Positions 48,481 to 58,039 of a stretch of 64,000 nucleotides of DNA are shown piece after piece (position 1 is the first letter of the stretch; each line of letters starts with the position of its first letter). The notes under the pieces were generated by a model. That model saw only the letters and a list, made by a program, of their open reading frames with translations, searched no databases and was not told the origin of the DNA. The position numbers and the translations under genes were made by a program. The stretch is from contig NZ_JACVAE010000001.1 of the NCBI RefSeq assembly GCF_014851675.1, positions 1,550,001 to 1,614,000 on the forward strand, written 5' to 3'. The stretch is from Rhizobium sp. ARZ01. GTDB lineage: Bacteria > Pseudomonadota > Alphaproteobacteria > Rhizobiales > Rhizobiaceae.

Positions 48481-48582
48481 TCAATTGCCCCCGAAGAGAT
48501 AGACGAGTGCAAGAAAACCCGCAAAAGCGATAACCATCCGAAGGGTGAGGCCCCAGCAGGACTTCTGAGCGGTACTTTCCAT
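48481..48582 (-). CDS. Small single-span membrane protein (33 residues)
   Basis: Encodes MESTAQKSCWGLTLRMVIAF followed by AGFLALVYLFGGN, with GGGGA five bases before the ATG and a strong terminator straight after. A short polar start and one membrane span (about residues 13-30) is the usual layout of small regulatory membrane peptides. Function unknown; ribosome site plus terminator make it a real gene candidate rather than chance. Confidence 0.68.
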   Translation of the reverse strand: MESTAQKSCWGLTLRMVIAFAGFLALVYLFGGN

Positions 48583-48876
48583 GATTTCCCCAAATGAAGA
48601 ACACCTGCGCTGTCCGATCGAGCGGCCAGCCGTGGTCCCTATTAGTGAATAGTTTATGAAAGCGCAATCTCGAAAAATGGCAAAAAAGAGGCAGAAGCTG
48701 CCACACTCCAAAGCAGAAATGGTAGAAATGCTGGAAAATCAGATCGTTGAAGAGAGGCCATCGCCGATGGCCACGCCATGCTTTGGCCAAAGCTATCAAC
48801 ACCGATCTCGCCCTTTTGGTGGTCGGCCCAACGGGGCCCGTTTCAAAATGGTCAAAACCGTGGCAAACCTCGATCC

Positions 48877-49566
48877 ATGTCAGTCGCCGATCCCATTGCT
48901 TTTGCCGTCTTCATTATCCTGTGGCTTGGTTATGCCTGGACCACCGACAACAGGCGCTTTCGCAACCGTGTAAGCCTGACACGCGCAATGAACGCTCAAC
49001 GCGCCGCCTGGATCCGCAACGCCATGCACCGCGATCTTCGCATGATCGACACGCAGATCATGTCCGGCCTGCAGAATGGCACGGCGTTCTTCGCCTCGAC
49101 CTCGATCCTCGCGCTTGGCGGCTGTTTCGCCCTGCTCGGAGCCACGGAGAAGGTTTTCATGGTGCTCGGAGACCTGCCACTCGTCTTCCAGGCCGGTCGC
49201 GCCGGCTTCGAATTGAAGGTCGGCGGCCTCGCTTGCATCTTTGGCTATGCGTTCTTCAAATTCGGCTGGTCCTATCGACTGTTCAATTACTGCACCATCC
49301 TGCTGGGTGCGGTGCCGATGGCGGGCGATATTCACAAGGACCCGGCAGCTGCGGACCTCGCGGCCGACAAGGTCATCCAGATGAACATCCTGGCAGCCAG
49401 CCATTTCAATGCGGGCCTGCGCGCGATCTTCCTCTCGATCGGTTATCTCGGCTGGTTCGTCAGTCCCTATCTGTTCATGGTATCGACGGCCTTCATCATC
49501 TTCGTGCTGATCCGCCGCCAGTTCTACTCGGAGGCGCGCCGGACGGTGCTGGAAACGAACGACTAG
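48877..49566 (+). CDS. DUF599 family membrane protein
   Basis: A 229-residue protein with four membrane spans and the family's NRVSLTRAMNAQRAAWIRNAM, MIDTQIMSGLQNGTAFFASTSI and FKFGWSYRLFNYC segments. Function unknown. The ATG at 48877 begins MSVADPIAFAVF, as in the family; the frame opens upstream without similarity. The spacer 48583-48876 upstream shows no clear gene. Followed 87 bases later by the DUF1624 gene on the same strand. Confidence 0.9.
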   Translation: MSVADPIAFAVFIILWLGYAWTTDNRRFRNRVSLTRAMNAQRAAWIRNAMHRDLRMIDTQIMSGLQNGTAFFASTSILALGGCFALLGATEKVFMVLGDLPLVFQAGRAGFELKVGGLACIFGYAFFKFGWSYRLFNYCTILLGAVPMAGDIHKDPAAADLAADKVIQMNILAASHFNAGLRAIFLSIGYLGWFVSPYLFMVSTAFIIFVLIRRQFYSEARRTVLETND

Positions 49567-49653
49567 GGGACACGGCCCGCCACCTTTCCGCCATCTGCCC
49601 GGCACAAGGTCCGCGCTCGAGCATAGCCACGGCGAATCGCGATAGACCGCACC

Positions 49654-50667
49654 ATGACAACAGAGACGATAGATTCGGCCGGCCTCCAAGGCGGCGCAAC
49701 GATCCCGACGAAACGCCTCACGTGGCTGGATGCGGCCCGGGGCATGGCGCTCGTTGCCATGGCCATCTACCACTTCACCTGGGACCTCGATTATTTCGGC
49801 TACATTGCGCCGGGAACCGCAGCCACGGGCGGGTGGAAGGTCTTCGCGCGCCTCATCGCCGGCAGCTTCATATTCCTGGCGGGTTTCAGCCTTGTCCTCG
49901 GCCACCGCACCGAAATCCGCTGGCGATCCTTCTGGATCCGCTTCAGCCGGATAGTTGCTGCAGCCCTGCTGATCACGATTGCCACCTACTTCATTTTCCC
50001 GGGCAGTTTCATCTTCTTCGGCATCCTGCATTCGATCGCCGCTGCCAGCCTGCTCGGCCTCCTCTTCCTGCGTTTGCCGGTTTTGGTGATGCTCGTGTGC
50101 TCGGCCGCTGCGTTCGCAGCGCCGCATTTTCTACGCTCTGCTTTCTTCGACCAACCGGCCCTGTGGTGGGTCGGGCTATCGCAGACAGCGCCCCGATCCA
50201 ACGACTACGTACCCTTGCTGCCGTGGTTCGGCGCCTTCCTGCTTGGGATGGCAGCAAGCAGAATTTTCCTGACGCGAAGGTCGCCTGTTTCTACCGGTCC
50301 CCGCCAGGCTGTGGACGGCCGGTGGATATCCCTCCTCGCCACCGCAGGACGCCACAGTCTCGCCATCTATCTTCTCCACCAGCCGGCGCTGATCGCGCTG
50401 GTCTATCTCTTCACCTTTGTCATGCCGCCCGCAAAGCCGGATCCGGTGGAGAGCTACAAGCAGAGTTGTGTGGCGGCCTGTGGCGTCGATAGGGACGCCA
50501 CCTTCTGCCGTACGTTTTGCGACTGCACGCTCGATCGGCTACTGCAGGGTGAATTGTTCAACGGCCTCAACGACGGCACGATCAATGCTAGGACTGATGC
50601 GCGGATCGCCGACATCTCGCAGCAGTGCACCGCAGACGCCTATTCAGGTATCGAGTTGAAGGAATAG
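49654..50667 (+). CDS. DUF1624 / heparan-alpha-glucosaminide acetyltransferase-like membrane protein
   Basis: A 337-residue polytopic protein with the family start RLTWLDAARGMALVAMAIYHFTWDLDYFG and a conserved HSLAIYLLHQP near residue 233. Members are predicted acyltransferases with about eight spans. The C-terminal 70 residues are an added Cys-rich segment with six Cys (CVAACGVDRDATFCRTFCDCT) that probably forms disulfides in the periplasm. The stop is four bases before the next methyltransferase-like gene. Confidence 0.85.
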   Translation: MTTETIDSAGLQGGATIPTKRLTWLDAARGMALVAMAIYHFTWDLDYFGYIAPGTAATGGWKVFARLIAGSFIFLAGFSLVLGHRTEIRWRSFWIRFSRIVAAALLITIATYFIFPGSFIFFGILHSIAAASLLGLLFLRLPVLVMLVCSAAAFAAPHFLRSAFFDQPALWWVGLSQTAPRSNDYVPLLPWFGAFLLGMAASRIFLTRRSPVSTGPRQAVDGRWISLLATAGRHSLAIYLLHQPALIALVYLFTFVMPPAKPDPVESYKQSCVAACGVDRDATFCRTFCDCTLDRLLQGELFNGLNDGTINARTDARIADISQQCTADAYSGIELKE

Positions 50668-50671
50668 CCGC

Positions 50672-51145
50672 ATGAATGCCTATCGGAGCAAGCCATTCAC
50701 CTTCCCCTGGCCTCCGATCATCTATGTGTTTGCCGCAATCATCGCACTCGCCCTTCAACTGCGATATCCGTCAGAATTTCCGACGCCCAACGCTTGGCTG
50801 TCGAATGTCATCGGCGCGCTTCTTTTCCTGCTCGCCGCCGTCCTCGGCGTCTGGGCGCTGCGCACCTTGAAGGACGGGCAGACGACCGCGCTGCCACACC
50901 GTTGCGCGAGCCATCTGGTGACCAATGGTCCCTATCGGTACACCCGCAATCCGATCTACCTTGCTCACACGCTGGCGATGGCCGGCATCGGTATTCTGCT
51001 CCAGAATCCGTGGTTCCTGGCGGCGGCAATAGCAGCCGTCATCATGACGACGCTCGTCGCGGTGCGCCGGGAGGAGTTGCACCTGCTTTCGCGCTTCGGC
51101 TTCGATTTTGAGCGCTACTGCCGCTCGACCGCGCGCTGGATCTGA
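50672..51145 (+). CDS. Isoprenylcysteine carboxyl methyltransferase-like protein
   Basis: A 157-residue membrane protein of the same broad family as the gene at 42728: HRCASHLVTNGPYRYTRNPIYLAHTLAM is the core, and RREELHLLSRFGFDFERYCRSTARW the end. Four spans. It probably methylates a lipid or small molecule. It follows the DUF1624 gene by four bases, so they share a transcript; the next gene (MerR) is convergent. Confidence 0.9.
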   Translation: MNAYRSKPFTFPWPPIIYVFAAIIALALQLRYPSEFPTPNAWLSNVIGALLFLLAAVLGVWALRTLKDGQTTALPHRCASHLVTNGPYRYTRNPIYLAHTLAMAGIGILLQNPWFLAAAIAAVIMTTLVAVRREELHLLSRFGFDFERYCRSTARWI

Positions 51146-51193
51146 GCGACGGCAGTCACATCGAGAATGAATAGGGTTGAGTGACTGCGGCCG

Positions 51194-51580
51194 TCAGGTG
51201 CCGACACCAATCTCCGCAAGGCGCGTCAGGCAGGCTTCCTCGACGTTGTCGAGTTCAGAAAGCGTTTCGTCGATGTCGCGTCGCTTTTGCCGCAACTCCT
51301 CACGCTTCTCGACCACCTTTTGCATCAGCATCTGCAACTGGCCCATCTCGCCCGGCGGGTCCTTGTAGACCTGAATGATTTCCCGAATTTCGGAGATCGT
51401 GAAACCGATCCGGCGGCCGCGCAGGATTTCCTTGATGAGGTGCCGATCTGCCGGGCGGAACAGACGCGTGCGGCCGCGCCGCTCCGGATGGATGAGCCCC
51501 TCGTCCTCATAGAACCGCAAAGTGCGCGTGGAAACGCCGAATTCGCGCGTCAGTTCCGTTATGGTATAGTACTTATTCAC
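51194..51580 (-). CDS. MerR family transcriptional regulator
   Basis: A 128-residue regulator: winged-helix DNA-binding domain YYTITELTREFGVSTRTLRFYEDEGLIHPERRGRTRLF, then the dimerisation coiled coil (EKREELRQKRRDIDETL). No metal-binding Cys, so not a metal sensor. The start is GTG at 51580 with GGAG five bases ahead, matching rhizobial homologues that begin at NKYYTITEL; the frame is open to an ATG at 51622. Target unknown. Confidence 0.93.
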   Translation of the reverse strand: MNKYYTITELTREFGVSTRTLRFYEDEGLIHPERRGRTRLFRPADRHLIKEILRGRRIGFTISEIREIIQVYKDPPGEMGQLQMLMQKVVEKREELRQKRRDIDETLSELDNVEEACLTRLAEIGVGT

Positions 51581-51647
51581 GCCGGCTCCGAACATTTGAG
51601 GATGGCGCGATTTTATTGACATTTACGTGAAAGTCAATTTTCGCCAG

Positions 51648-53078
51648 TCAGTGGATCGAAAACCACCAGGTCGCGAGTCCGAGAAACGAGAAGAATCCCG
51701 TCGTATCGGTGATCGCGGTGACAAAGACGGCCGACGACACGGCCGGGTCCGCGCCCATCCTGTCCAGCACCATGGGTATCATGAACCCGGCGAGCGCCGC
51801 CGCCATCATGTTGATCAGCATCGCCGTAGCGATGATTCCGCCGATGTTGGCATCGTGGAACCACAGTCCGGCGACGCAGCCGATCAGCGTGCCGATCAGC
51901 ATTCCGTTGAGCAGGCCGACTCCGGCCTCGCGGCGCACGACGCGCCAGGCATTGTGGATATCGAGGTTGCGCGTGGCCAATGCGCGCACGGTCACCGTCA
52001 TCGTCTGTGAGCCGGCATTGCCGCCCATACCCGCCACGATCGGCATCAGGATGGCAAGCGCCACGATCTGCTCGATCGTCGCCTCGAAGATCGAGATGAC
52101 CGATGCCGCGATCGAGGCCGTGAACAGGTTCACGAGAAGCCAAGGCACGCGCGAACGGGATGTCTCGAGCACCGTATCGGAAAGCTCTTCATCGCCGACG
52201 CCGCCGAGGCGCATCAAGTCTTCCTCGGCCTCTTCCTGGATGACGTCGACCACGTCGTCGATCGTCAGCACGCCGACCAGTCGACCGTTTTCATCGACGA
52301 CAGCGGCAGAAAGCAAGTCGTACTGCTCGAAGAGCTGCGCCGCCTCTTCCTGGTCCATCAGCGCCGGTATCGGATGACTGGTCTGGCGCATCACAGCCTC
52401 GACCTTGATGTCGCGCTTCGACCTCAGGACCCGGTCGAGATCGACAACGCCCAGCAGCCGGAAAGTCGGGTCGATGACGAAAATCTCGGTAAAGCTGTCC
52501 GGAAGGTCTTCGTCCTCGCGCATGTAGTCGATCGTCTGGCCGATCGTCCAGAACGGCGGCACCGCAACGAATTCGGAGCGCATACGGCGTCCGGCGGTGC
52601 TTTCCGGATAATCGAGCGACCGACGAAGCCGGATCCGCTCAGTGAACGGCAACTTGGAGAGAATCTCGTCCTGGTCTTCCTGGTCGAGGTCCTCAAGAAT
52701 GTAGACGGCATCGTCCGAATCCATCTCGCCGATCGCCGCAGCGATCTGCTCGTTCGGCAGGTGTTCGACAATGTCGAGGCGGATCGCCTCGTCCACTTCG
52801 GTGAGCGCGGCCAGGTCAAACTCGGTGCCCAAAAGTGAAACGAGCGCACGCCGCTGCTCTGGCTGGATCGCCTCGAGCAGATCGCCCATTTCTGATTCGT
52901 GCAGATTCGCAACGTGGCGGCGAAGGAACAGGAGGTCGCGATCGGCGATCGCCGCACCGACATGCATGAGGAAGTCGGAGCGAACCGAGCCATCCGGGGC
53001 ATAGATGTCGCCGCCTTCGAACGCAGTCGCCTCGACGGGCGGAGCATGCTCGCGATTGTCTTCGCCGCTGTCCGTCAT
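51648..53078 (-). CDS. mgtE: Magnesium transporter MgtE
   Basis: A 476-residue Mg2+ channel: N-terminal superhelical MgtE_N domain (about residues 45-145), a CBS pair (150-275) with Asp/Glu-rich linkers for Mg sensing (DDVVDVIQEEAEEDLMRLGG), and five membrane spans (300-470) with the pore signature MPIVAGMGGNAGSQT. The ATG at 53078 has GGAG upstream. Single gene, divergent from the deformylase-like gene. Confidence 0.95.
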   Translation of the reverse strand: MTDSGEDNREHAPPVEATAFEGGDIYAPDGSVRSDFLMHVGAAIADRDLLFLRRHVANLHESEMGDLLEAIQPEQRRALVSLLGTEFDLAALTEVDEAIRLDIVEHLPNEQIAAAIGEMDSDDAVYILEDLDQEDQDEILSKLPFTERIRLRRSLDYPESTAGRRMRSEFVAVPPFWTIGQTIDYMREDEDLPDSFTEIFVIDPTFRLLGVVDLDRVLRSKRDIKVEAVMRQTSHPIPALMDQEEAAQLFEQYDLLSAAVVDENGRLVGVLTIDDVVDVIQEEAEEDLMRLGGVGDEELSDTVLETSRSRVPWLLVNLFTASIAASVISIFEATIEQIVALAILMPIVAGMGGNAGSQTMTVTVRALATRNLDIHNAWRVVRREAGVGLLNGMLIGTLIGCVAGLWFHDANIGGIIATAMLINMMAAALAGFMIPMVLDRMGADPAVSSAVFVTAITDTTGFFSFLGLATWWFSIH

Positions 53079-53433
53079 CCGAGCCGCTCCTCGAAAAGCA
53101 CTCCTCGGCGCCGCATCCACGTGATGCGCCAGCGAGGGCGATAGATTGGGATTGCAATGCCGCTTCTGGCCAGCCGCAGATTCTCCACTTGACTGCCCGG
53201 ACCCGTGCTAGCTCAAAGCATCGCTCTGGTCCACAGCCTAGCGCGGTAAAACCAAGCCCCGACACTGCAAATTCTTCACACTGTTGCGGATTTCGGAGCG
53301 CTTCGATCGTCGCAACAAGTGGCCGCGACGGGAGCGTCGGGGCTCCAATTCGCGACACCAGGACCGATGAACCTTTTCAATCGACAGGCAAGCCTGTACC
53401 TCAATGACGCTCTCATTTACGAGGAACCAGCAG
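53079..53433. promoter_or_regulatory. Divergent intergenic region before mgtE and the deformylase-like gene
   Basis: A 355-base spacer holding the promoters of mgtE (minus) and the deformylase-like gene (plus). I looked for an Mg-sensing leader and saw none that I could support. No gene is evident. Confidence 0.35.
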
Positions 53434-53937
53434 ATGACAGTACGCCCCATAGTGCGCTTTCCCGATGAGCGCCTGCGGACGCCATGCCAGTCGGTGACTC
53501 AATTCGACGACACCCTTGCGGCGCTCGCCGGCGATCTTGCCGAAACGATGCGGGCCGCCCCCGGCATCGGCATCACCGCTGCCCATATCGGCCAATTGCT
53601 TCGCCTCGTCGTGATCGAACTCGACGGACGGGCATCGACGCAAATCTATGTGAATCCTGCAATCGAGTGGTCTTCGGATGAAACTGGGATGCATATGGAG
53701 GGCAGTGTCTCGATGCCCGGGGTAACCGAGGAGGTCACGCGCCCTTCACGCGTACGGGTGAGCTACTTCGACCTCGCGGGCACGGCGCAGATAGTTGAGG
53801 CGGACGGGCTGCTCGCCGTATGCCTTCAACACGAGATTGACCAGCTCGGCGGAATCTTCTGGATCGACCGGCTCTCGCGGCTGAAGCGCGAACGGATCGT
53901 AAAGAAGTTCCGAAAACTCCAGATGGAACGAGGCTGA
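53434..53937 (+). CDS. Peptide deformylase-like protein lacking metal ligands
   Basis: A 167-residue protein clearly of the deformylase fold: GIGITAAHIGQLLRLVVIE, EGSVSMPGV and QHEIDQLGGIFWIDRLS align with motifs 1-3. Active enzymes have GxGxAAxQ, EGCLS and QHExDH. Here Gln is His51, the metal Cys is Ser91, and the second metal His is Gln137. Two of three metal ligands are lost, so it is probably not a deformylase. The ATG at 53434 matches the family start; the frame opens at 53404. Rhizobia, as I recall, carry such a def-like paralogue beside def itself. Confidence 0.88.
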   Translation: MTVRPIVRFPDERLRTPCQSVTQFDDTLAALAGDLAETMRAAPGIGITAAHIGQLLRLVVIELDGRASTQIYVNPAIEWSSDETGMHMEGSVSMPGVTEEVTRPSRVRVSYFDLAGTAQIVEADGLLAVCLQHEIDQLGGIFWIDRLSRLKRERIVKKFRKLQMERG

Positions 53938-54152
53938 ACTCTCGCCTTCGCACTGCCGTCTAGATAGCAAAAGCTGCCATCACCCAGCCGCGCACCGCCT
54001 CTCGATATTCCGCTATTCGGGTGAGCCCGTTCACGCGTGGCCCCTGCCCCACCCACTACACGGATTACGGAGAAGCTCGCTTTCGACTTGGAGTACCCGT
54101 GCGCACGGTGCGGATGTGGGAGAGCCCAACGCTCAAACTGTTGAGAAGGCAA

Positions 54153-54178
54153 CAAAAAACCCGGCCGAAGCCGGGTTC
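54153..54178 (-). terminator. Rho-independent terminator after tRNA-Leu
   Basis: On the minus strand, aacccggc-ttcg-gccgggtt followed by a T run (A run 54154-54159 on plus), four bases past the tRNA end. A textbook UUCG-loop terminator. Confidence 0.95.
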
Positions 54179-54181
54179 TTT

Positions 54182-54266
54182 TGGTGCGGTCGAGAAGACT
54201 CGAACTTCCACGGGTTGCCCCACAGCGACCTCAACGCTGCGCGTCTACCAATTCCGCCACGACCGC
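54182..54266 (-). tRNA. tRNA-Leu (anticodon GAG)
   Basis: Reading the minus strand from 54266: acceptor GCGGTCG, D-arm with AATTGGTAGACGC, anticodon stem GCAGCG with loop TTGAGGT giving anticodon GAG, a long variable arm (the class II hallmark), T-arm with GTTCGAGTC, and encoded CCA at 54182-54184. Total 85 bases. It reads CUC/CUU leucine codons. Confidence 0.96.
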
Positions 54267-54459
54267 ATCGTGGTAGGTGCCGACTTGCGCCGACGGGGGT
54301 GCATGTAGCAAAAGCATTTTGCGTGCACAAGGCCATTGAGACAGAAATCTGACGAGAAAAACAACAATTTCAACAGGCCCTGTGAACAGCCGTTTTCCGC
54401 CCTCAAATCCTTGCACCGGCCGGCCTATATTGGCAGAGAAGTGCCAAAAGGGACGCATC

Positions 54460-55176
54460 ATGCAACGCGCTGAACTAGACAAGTCGATGTTCGCCGCTCC
54501 CGGCTCGCCGCCGGCGCGCTGGCGGATAGAATCGGGCCTGACGCCCTACGACCTCGCGATCGAAACGATGGAACGCGAAGCCGCAGCGATCGCTGCGGGC
54601 GAGGCCGACGAACTCGTCTGGCTGGTCGAGCACCCCCCGCTCTATACTGCCGGGACAAGCGCCGACAGCGCCGATCTCGTAGACCCGGGCCGGTTTCCCG
54701 TTTTCCAGACTGGGCGCGGCGGCGAATACACCTATCATGGGCCCGGTCAGCGCGTGGTCTACGTCATGCTGGATCTGAAGCGCCGCCGCCAGGACGTGCG
54801 TGCCTTCGTGGGGGCCCTCGAAGACGTGATCATCGATACGCTTGCACAGATGAACGTCAGGGGCGAGCGCCGTGAGGATCGCGTCGGCGTCTGGGTCCAG
54901 CGGCCGGAACGGCCGCCGCTCCCCGACGGCTCACCCGCTGAGGACAAGGTAGCCGCGATCGGCATCCGCCTTCGGCGCTGGGTCAGCTTTCACGGCTTGT
55001 CTCTGAACGTCGACCCTGATCTCGACCATTTCAACGGCATCGTCCCGTGCGGGATCCGCAGCTACGGTGTTACCAGCCTCGTTGATCTCGGACTGCCGGT
55101 GATGATGAGCGATGTCGACGTGCGCCTGAAGGAAGCGTTCGAAAAGGTCTTCGGCCCCGTATCGAACGATCGATAG
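54460..55176 (+). CDS. lipB: Octanoyl-[acyl-carrier-protein]:protein N-octanoyltransferase
   Basis: First step of lipoate attachment: moves octanoate from ACP to lipoyl domains. The 238-residue protein has [11 protein letters not shown], the [16 protein letters not shown] signature, catalytic Lys in DKVAAIG and Cys in VPCGI. The ATG at 54460 has AGGGA upstream and matches the rhizobial start; GTG at 54382 is in frame but lacks a site. Single gene beside the divergent tRNA-Leu. Confidence 0.96.
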   Translation: MQRAELDKSMFAAPGSPPARWRIESGLTPYDLAIETMEREAAAIAAGEADELVWLVEHPPLYTAGTSADSADLVDPGRFPVFQTGRGGEYTYHGPGQRVVYVMLDLKRRRQDVRAFVGALEDVIIDTLAQMNVRGERREDRVGVWVQRPERPPLPDGSPAEDKVAAIGIRLRRWVSFHGLSLNVDPDLDHFNGIVPCGIRSYGVTSLVDLGLPVMMSDVDVRLKEAFEKVFGPVSNDR

Positions 55177-55232
55177 AGGGCCACTTCGCCTAATCGAGAA
55201 CAGGCTGCGTCCCTTCGGACGCCGCCCACGAA

Positions 55233-56177
55233 TCACGTGGCAGAAGATTCGGCTCGCTTGGTGGCGTTCACCCGTTCCCGCCACAGGATGAACAGGCCAG
55301 AGCCGACGATGATGCCAATCCCCACCCATTTCCAGGCATTGGGAAAATCGCCGAAGACAGCGTAGCCCAAAATCGTGGCGGAGATGATCTCGAAATACTG
55401 GAACGGCGCCAACAGCGACAGCGGCGCCATCCGGAAGGCGCGCACCACCAGCAGATGGGCGTAGCCGGACAGCGAACCGAGAATCAGAAGCAGACACAAG
55501 GCGAGCGTCGATTGTGGCAGCGACAGTTCGAAATTCTCTGCGCCCGCAGCGTTGCCGGCCATCAGCGCGGCTCCCATGAACAGCATGCCGCCGAATCCCG
55601 AGAGCGTCTGCATCGTGAGCGGCGAATCGCCCTCCCCAACCGCCCGGTTGAGAAAGAGATAGAGCGTGTAAAGGAAGGCGCAGCCGACAGGTAGAAGAGC
55701 CGTCCATCCGAAAATGGCAAAGCTCGGCTGGATCACGATCAGCGCGCCACCGAAACCCACTGCGATCGCCATCCAGCGCCGCCAGCCGACACGCTCACCA
55801 AGGAACACCGCCGACATCGCCGTCAGCATGAAGGGCTCGACGAAATAGATCGCAAAGACGTCAGCAAGCGGCATGTATTTGACCGCGACGAAGAAGAGCA
55901 GGCTCGCGGCCCCGTGCAAAATCCCTCGCAACAGATTCATCCACGGTCGCTTGGCGCGAAACGCATCCTTGCCGCCAACGGTCAAAAGCAACGGCAGCGT
56001 GCAGACGAGCTGGAAGAAAAAGCGATAGAACGTCACCTGCCCCGGCGACATGCCTTCGTAGGTCGCCATGTACTTCGCGATCGCGTCCATTCCAGGCAGA
56101 ATCGTCATGGCGAACGCCATGAGCGCCATGCCCTGCATCGTGTGCTGCCTGAAGTGTTCTGTCGCCGATGACTGCAT
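55233..56177 (-). CDS. DMT-superfamily (EamA) transporter
   Basis: A 314-residue inner-membrane protein with ten spans in two EamA repeats. Segments such as MDAIAKYMATYEGMSPGQVTFYRFF, FVEPFMLTAMSAVFLGERVGWRRW and, in the second repeat, PFQYFEIISATILGYAVFGDFP are typical. Substrate unknown; relatives export amino acids or metabolites. Single gene. Confidence 0.92.
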   Translation of the reverse strand: MQSSATEHFRQHTMQGMALMAFAMTILPGMDAIAKYMATYEGMSPGQVTFYRFFFQLVCTLPLLLTVGGKDAFRAKRPWMNLLRGILHGAASLLFFVAVKYMPLADVFAIYFVEPFMLTAMSAVFLGERVGWRRWMAIAVGFGGALIVIQPSFAIFGWTALLPVGCAFLYTLYLFLNRAVGEGDSPLTMQTLSGFGGMLFMGAALMAGNAAGAENFELSLPQSTLALCLLLILGSLSGYAHLLVVRAFRMAPLSLLAPFQYFEIISATILGYAVFGDFPNAWKWVGIGIIVGSGLFILWRERVNATKRAESSAT

Positions 56178-56416
56178 TGGGGGTACCTTGATCGCGGGCA
56201 GACACCTACTAGGCCGGCACCGCGATGAATCGAAAATGTGCGGAGGATCGAATGCGCTTCAACAGTATTTCAGGCTGCAAGGTCAACCCGGTATACTAGG
56301 TCCTCTGTTCCCCTGCACTTGCCGCCCCTCCGGGCATGCGTCTGTGCGCGGCGCAACTGGAGCAGCCATGTCGTAGGCAGCTCCTTAAGCTAGAATGCAC
56401 GACAACGGAGATGACG

Positions 56417-56830
56417 ATGGCAGATTCCGGTGAGAACAACACCATCCCCTTTCGCTCCAGCCGCGCAGACGGGGATACGCTCGGTGGTCGCATCTGGCGC
56501 GCGCGTGATGCGATGGACATGTCGCTTGGAGAGATCGCCACCCGGATGGGGCTGCCGGAGGAAACGGTCGCCGACTGGGAGCGCGACCATACGGAACCCC
56601 GGACGCAGGCGCTGTTCACGCTCGCTGGCGTTCTTGGCGTTTCGCCATCCTGGCTGATCGCCGGTGTCGGTGAGGCTCCGCCGGACGGCGATTTAGAGCC
56701 CCCCACAAATCCATTGATGGAGCAGTTGCGCCAGCTTCGCCAACTGCATGAGCAGACCGGGCTTGCGATTGCCGCCCTGGAAGCGGAGATCGGCCGGCTC
56801 GCCGCCCGCGATCGCGGAAAAGACGAATGA
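56417..56830 (+). CDS. XRE-family helix-turn-helix protein
   Basis: A 137-residue regulator: HTH at about residues 24-80 (LGGRIWRARDAMDMSLGEIATRMGL, ETVADWERDHTEPRTQALF, LAGVLGVSPSWL) and a short coiled-coil end that may dimerise (EQLRQLRQLHEQTGLAIAALEAEIGRLA). The ATG at 56417 has GGAG six bases before; ATG at 56411 is too close to it. It lies 82 bases upstream of frmA on the same strand and may regulate it, which is inference. Confidence 0.88.
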   Translation: MADSGENNTIPFRSSRADGDTLGGRIWRARDAMDMSLGEIATRMGLPEETVADWERDHTEPRTQALFTLAGVLGVSPSWLIAGVGEAPPDGDLEPPTNPLMEQLRQLRQLHEQTGLAIAALEAEIGRLAARDRGKDE

Positions 56831-56911
56831 GGCAATCCGGGCTTGAGTGGCAGTGGCTGCTCTGCAATGGTCCGCGCCAGACAGAATCCATTGAAGTTGA
56901 GGAGAAAAATC

Positions 56912-58039
56912 ATGGACGTACGCGCAGCCGTCGCCGTTCAGGCCGGAAAGCCGCTGGAAGTCATGACCGTACAGCTCGAAGGGCCGAGGGCCGGTGAGGT
57001 TCTCATCGAAGTCAAGGCCACCGGCATCTGCCACACCGACGACTTCACCCTGTCGGGCGCCGACCCGGAAGGCCTGTTCCCGGCGATCCTCGGCCATGAG
57101 GGCGCCGGCATCGTCGTCGACGTCGGCCCCGGCGTCACCTCGGTGAAGAAGGGCGACCACGTCATCCCGCTCTACACCCCGGAATGCCGCGAGTGCTATT
57201 CCTGCCTCAGCCGCAAGACCAACCTCTGCACGGCGATCCGCTCTACACAGGGCCAGGGCCTGATGCCTGATGGCACCTCACGCTTCTCGATCGGCAAGGA
57301 CAAGATCCACCACTATATGGGCTGCTCGACCTTCGCCAACTACACGGTGCTGCCGGAAATCGCCGTCGCCAAGGTCAACCCGGACGCTCCCTTCGACAAG
57401 ATCTGCTACATCGGCTGCGGCGTCACCACCGGCATCGGCGCGGTGATCAACACGGCAAAGGTCGAGATGGGTTCGACCGCGATCGTCTTCGGCCTCGGCG
57501 GCATTGGCCTCAACGTGCTGCAGGGCCTCCGGCTCGCCGGCGCTGACATGATCATCGGCGTCGACATCAATCCGGACCGCAAGGCCTGGGGCGAGAAATT
57601 CGGCATGACCCACTTCGTCAACCCGAAGGATGTGGGCGACGACATCGTCCCCCATCTCGCCAACATGACCAAGCGCAATGGCGACCTGATCGGCGGCGCC
57701 GACTACACCTTCGACTGCACCGGCAATACCAAGGTGATGCGCCAGGCGCTCGAGAGCGCCCATCGCGGCTGGGGCAAGTCGGTGATCATCGGCGTCGCCG
57801 GTGCAGGCCAGGAGATCTCGACCCGTCCGTTCCAGCTGGTCACCGGCCGGCAGTGGATGGGCACGGCCTTCGGCGGCGCCCGCGGCCGCACTGACGTGCC
57901 GAAGATCGTCGACTGGTACATGGAGGGCAAGATCCAGATCGACCCGATGATCACCCACACCATGCCGCTCGAGGACATCAACAAGGGCTTCGAGCTGATG
58001 CATTCGGGGGAGAGCATCCGCGGCGTCGTGGTCTATTGA
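56912..58039 (+). CDS. frmA: S-(hydroxymethyl)glutathione dehydrogenase / class III alcohol dehydrogenase
   Basis: Oxidises the glutathione-formaldehyde adduct to S-formylglutathione, using NAD. The 375-residue protein has the catalytic-zinc site [14 protein letters not shown] and GHEGAG, the structural-zinc Cys cluster in [17 protein letters not shown], and the NAD fold [14 protein letters not shown] precedes the ATG. Its stop overlaps the next start by one base. The partner esterase fghA lies downstream at 59690. Confidence 0.97.
   Translation: MDVRAAVAVQAGKPLEVMTVQLEGPRAGEVLIEVKATGICHTDDFTLSGADPEGLFPAILGHEGAGIVVDVGPGVTSVKKGDHVIPLYTPECRECYSCLSRKTNLCTAIRSTQGQGLMPDGTSRFSIGKDKIHHYMGCSTFANYTVLPEIAVAKVNPDAPFDKICYIGCGVTTGIGAVINTAKVEMGSTAIVFGLGGIGLNVLQGLRLAGADMIIGVDINPDRKAWGEKFGMTHFVNPKDVGDDIVPHLANMTKRNGDLIGGADYTFDCTGNTKVMRQALESAHRGWGKSVIIGVAGAGQEISTRPFQLVTGRQWMGTAFGGARGRTDVPKIVDWYMEGKIQIDPMITHTMPLEDINKGFELMHSGESIRGVVVY

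Noticed and set aside
48656..48973. 105-residue open frame in the spacer before DUF599
   Set aside because: Overlaps the DUF599 start and lacks domain or codon bias; only its first 40 residues look helix-like.
48747..50492. 581-residue open frame on the plus strand
   Set aside because: Spans DUF599 and DUF1624 genes in another frame; Arg/His/Pro-rich shadow composition.
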